Shown here: positions 51,695 to 52,720 of the stretch, piece by piece
Position numbering within the stretch: the stretch's first letter is position 1
Layout of the letters: each line of letters begins with the position of its first letter
DNA from: Bacteroidales bacterium UBA3388
GTDB taxonomy: Bacteria > Bacteroidota > Bacteroidia > Bacteroidales > P3
Reading direction: 5' to 3'
Assembly: GCA_002358855.1 (NCBI GenBank)
Contig: DEPQ01000054.1
Coordinates: forward strand, 1 to 52,720
DNA: 52,720 nucleotides
Position numbers and translations under genes: made by a program
The notes under the pieces: model-generated
The model's database searches: none
The model's input: only the letters and a program-made list of their open reading frames with translations
Told to the model about the DNA's origin: nothing

Positions 51695-52405
51695 ATGGGA
51701 AGAGCCTTTGAATATCGCAAAGCACGTAAATTAAAACGTTGGGGAAATATGGCGAGAGTATTCACTCGTCTTGGAAAAGAAATAGAAATGGCAGTAAAAG
51801 CAGGAGGAGCCGACCCATCAGCAAACTCACGTCTTAGATTGTTGATACAAACTGCCAGAACAGAAAATATGCCGAAAGAAAACGTAGAGAGAGCCATCAA
51901 AAGAGCAATCTCAAAAGATACGGCAGATTATAAAGAAGTAGTTTACGAAGGATATGCAGCACACGGAGTAGCCGTAGTTGTAGAAACCGCAACAGACAAC
52001 CCTACAAGAACAGTAGCAAACGTAAGAGCAGCCTTCAATCGTTGCAATGGCTCACTTGGAACAAGTGGAATGACAGACTTTTTGTTTGAAAGAAAATGTA
52101 ACTTCAAAGTAGCGATGAAAGAAGGCTTAGATATGGAAGAATTAGAACTTGAACTAATCGATTACGGAGTAGAAGAATGCTTTGCAGACGAAGGAGAAAT
52201 ATTTATCTATGCCGACTTCGCATCATTCGGACCAATACAAAAATACTTAGAAGAAAATGAATTTGAAATCAAAACATTCAAATTTGAACGTATTCCAAAC
52301 GACCTAAAAGAACTAAACGAAGAACAACAACAAGAAGTAGAAAAACTAATCTCAAAATTAGAAGAAGACGATGACGTTGTCAATGTCTTTCACAATATGA
52401 AATAA
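51695..52405 (+). CDS. YebC/PmpR family regulator
   Basis: This 236-aa YebC/TACO1-family protein has MGRAFEYRKARKLKRWGNMA at the start, KEIEMAVKAGGADPSANSRL and ENMPKENVERAIKRA. The central acidic domain begins YEGYAAHGVAVVVETATDNP, and the C-terminal domain runs to the stop. Members act as transcription regulators or as translation factors relieving stalls at proline runs; the sequence alone does not tell which. It has its own promoter and terminator. Confidence 0.93.
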   Translation: MGRAFEYRKARKLKRWGNMARVFTRLGKEIEMAVKAGGADPSANSRLRLLIQTARTENMPKENVERAIKRAISKDTADYKEVVYEGYAAHGVAVVVETATDNPTRTVANVRAAFNRCNGSLGTSGMTDFLFERKCNFKVAMKEGLDMEELELELIDYGVEECFADEGEIFIYADFASFGPIQKYLEENEFEIKTFKFERIPNDLKELNEEQQQEVEKLISKLEEDDDVVNVFHNMK

Positions 52406-52423
52406 ACCATCTGATCACAAAAT

Positions 52424-52464
52424 AAAAAAGAAAGTTTGTCGCAAAACAGACTTTCTTTTTTTAT
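52424..52464 (+). terminator. Intrinsic terminator after yebC
   Basis: A perfect 12-bp stem (52424-52435 and 52450-52461) lies 18 nt after the yebC stop, extendable inward to 52439 and 52446 with one G-T pair, and is followed by T-rich sequence. Confidence 0.85.
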
Positions 52465-52552
52465 TTTAATTTTTTTCTTTCAATTAACATAACTGTTAAA
52501 TTTCTTTTTTATTTTTAATTTTTTCTTAATATTATTTTAATATTATTTTATT

Positions 52553-52594
52553 ATTGCGTCTGTATTTCGGACTATTGCGTCTGTATTTCGGACT
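52553..52594 (+). repeat. Two tandem 21-bp repeats in noncoding tail
   Basis: Exact copies at 52553-52573 and 52574-52594 (attgcgtctgtatttcggac plus t) lie in a very AT-rich, gene-free stretch of 315 bp that runs to the window end. A 7-bp palindromic hairpin at 52598-52616 follows at once. No gene or known RNA is seen in this stretch. Confidence 0.85.
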
Positions 52595-52597
52595 GTT

Positions 52598-52616
52598 GAG
52601 TACGCCGTACGTACTC
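52598..52616. repeat. Palindrome GAGTACG-N5-CGTACTC
   Basis: A perfect 7-bp inverted repeat with 5-nt spacer (ccgta) follows the tandem repeats. It may be an operator or the end of a mobile or repeat element. Confidence 0.6.
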
Positions 52617-52648
52617 TTTCATTTCACAAAATAAATCATTGATTTAAT

Positions 52649-52664
52649 AAAATATTTCTTTGAA
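52649..52664. repeat. CAAAGAAAT-type repeat near the right edge
   Basis: The first 14 nt (52649-52662) are identical to 43828-43841. This is another member of the AT-rich intergenic family. Confidence 0.5.
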
Positions 52665-52720
52665 TAAAGATAAAAAAAAGTGATGTAATTATCATAATTC
52701 TTTAAAATTTCTCAAAAAAT

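Overview
The window looks like a chromosomal segment of an AT-rich, uncultured-type member of the Bacteroidota, most likely order Bacteroidales. Five secreted proteins carry C-terminal type IX secretion (T9SS) type A sorting domains, and the gliding/T9SS-associated lipoprotein GldH is encoded. Many genes are preceded by the Bacteroidota -7 element TAnnTTTG, sometimes with TTTG about 19 nt upstream. Several housekeeping proteins (Mpl, DUF2027-Smr protein, MscL, RecR, PduO-type adenosyltransferase) are of types common in this phylum. No rRNA, complete tRNA, CRISPR array, phage or insertion sequence was recognised. The genus cannot be named from the sequence alone.

Layout. 1-6.0 kb: S41 protease, signal peptidase I with a membrane-domain extension, and an mpl plus Smr-protein pair. 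6.0-14.9 kb: surface and secreted protein block with a T9SS cargo protein, two tandem M6 metalloproteases and a RidA deaminase. 14.9-17.4 kb: a two-gene secreted-protein cassette (A1 broken by a frameshift in a T9 run, B1 with a T9SS tail). 17.4-19.4 kb: Mrp-type Fe-S carrier, NifU-like scaffold, cobalamin adenosyltransferase and a DUF2795 protein. 19.5-24.1 kb: envelope/heptose genes (DUF4199, GT2, GmhA, GmhB), a MORN-repeat protein and an MnmA-like thiouridylase. 24.1-27.4 kb: a minus-strand accessory trio made of an unknown Cys-rich 461-aa protein, a radical SAM enzyme and a DUF1016/PDDEXK nuclease. 27.4-43.8 kb: mostly housekeeping genes (symporter, RecR, cytidine deaminase, MscL, PurC, GldH, UvrC, threonine aldolase, ComF, GH20 hexosaminidase, RsmI-like methylase, RarA, DUF2461, ABC-2 exporter). 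43.9-47.8 kb: a second, diverged A2-B2 cassette of the same organisation, and a FISUMP-domain protein. 47.8-51.6 kb: a candidate metal-responsive ECF sigma operon headed by a His/Cys-repeat secreted protein, with a convergent outer-membrane barrel and a Lys/Glu-rich secreted protein. 51.7-52.7 kb: a YebC-family protein and a noncoding tail with an unusual tandem repeat and palindrome.

The items most worth following are these. (1) The operon 47876-49617 resembles a CnrYXH-like sigma/anti-sigma/periplasmic sensor set coupled to a five-times repeated HKCT metal-sponge protein. (2) The radical SAM plus Cys-rich partner pair at 25214-27359 has a partner whose C-terminal half faintly recalls Fe-S uracil-DNA glycosylases. 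(3) The two paralogous secreted-protein cassettes are both bordered by a recurring AT-rich CAAAGAAAT repeat family. (4) A homopolymer frameshift lies in one of those cassettes. All functional statements come from reading motifs by eye; no database search was run.
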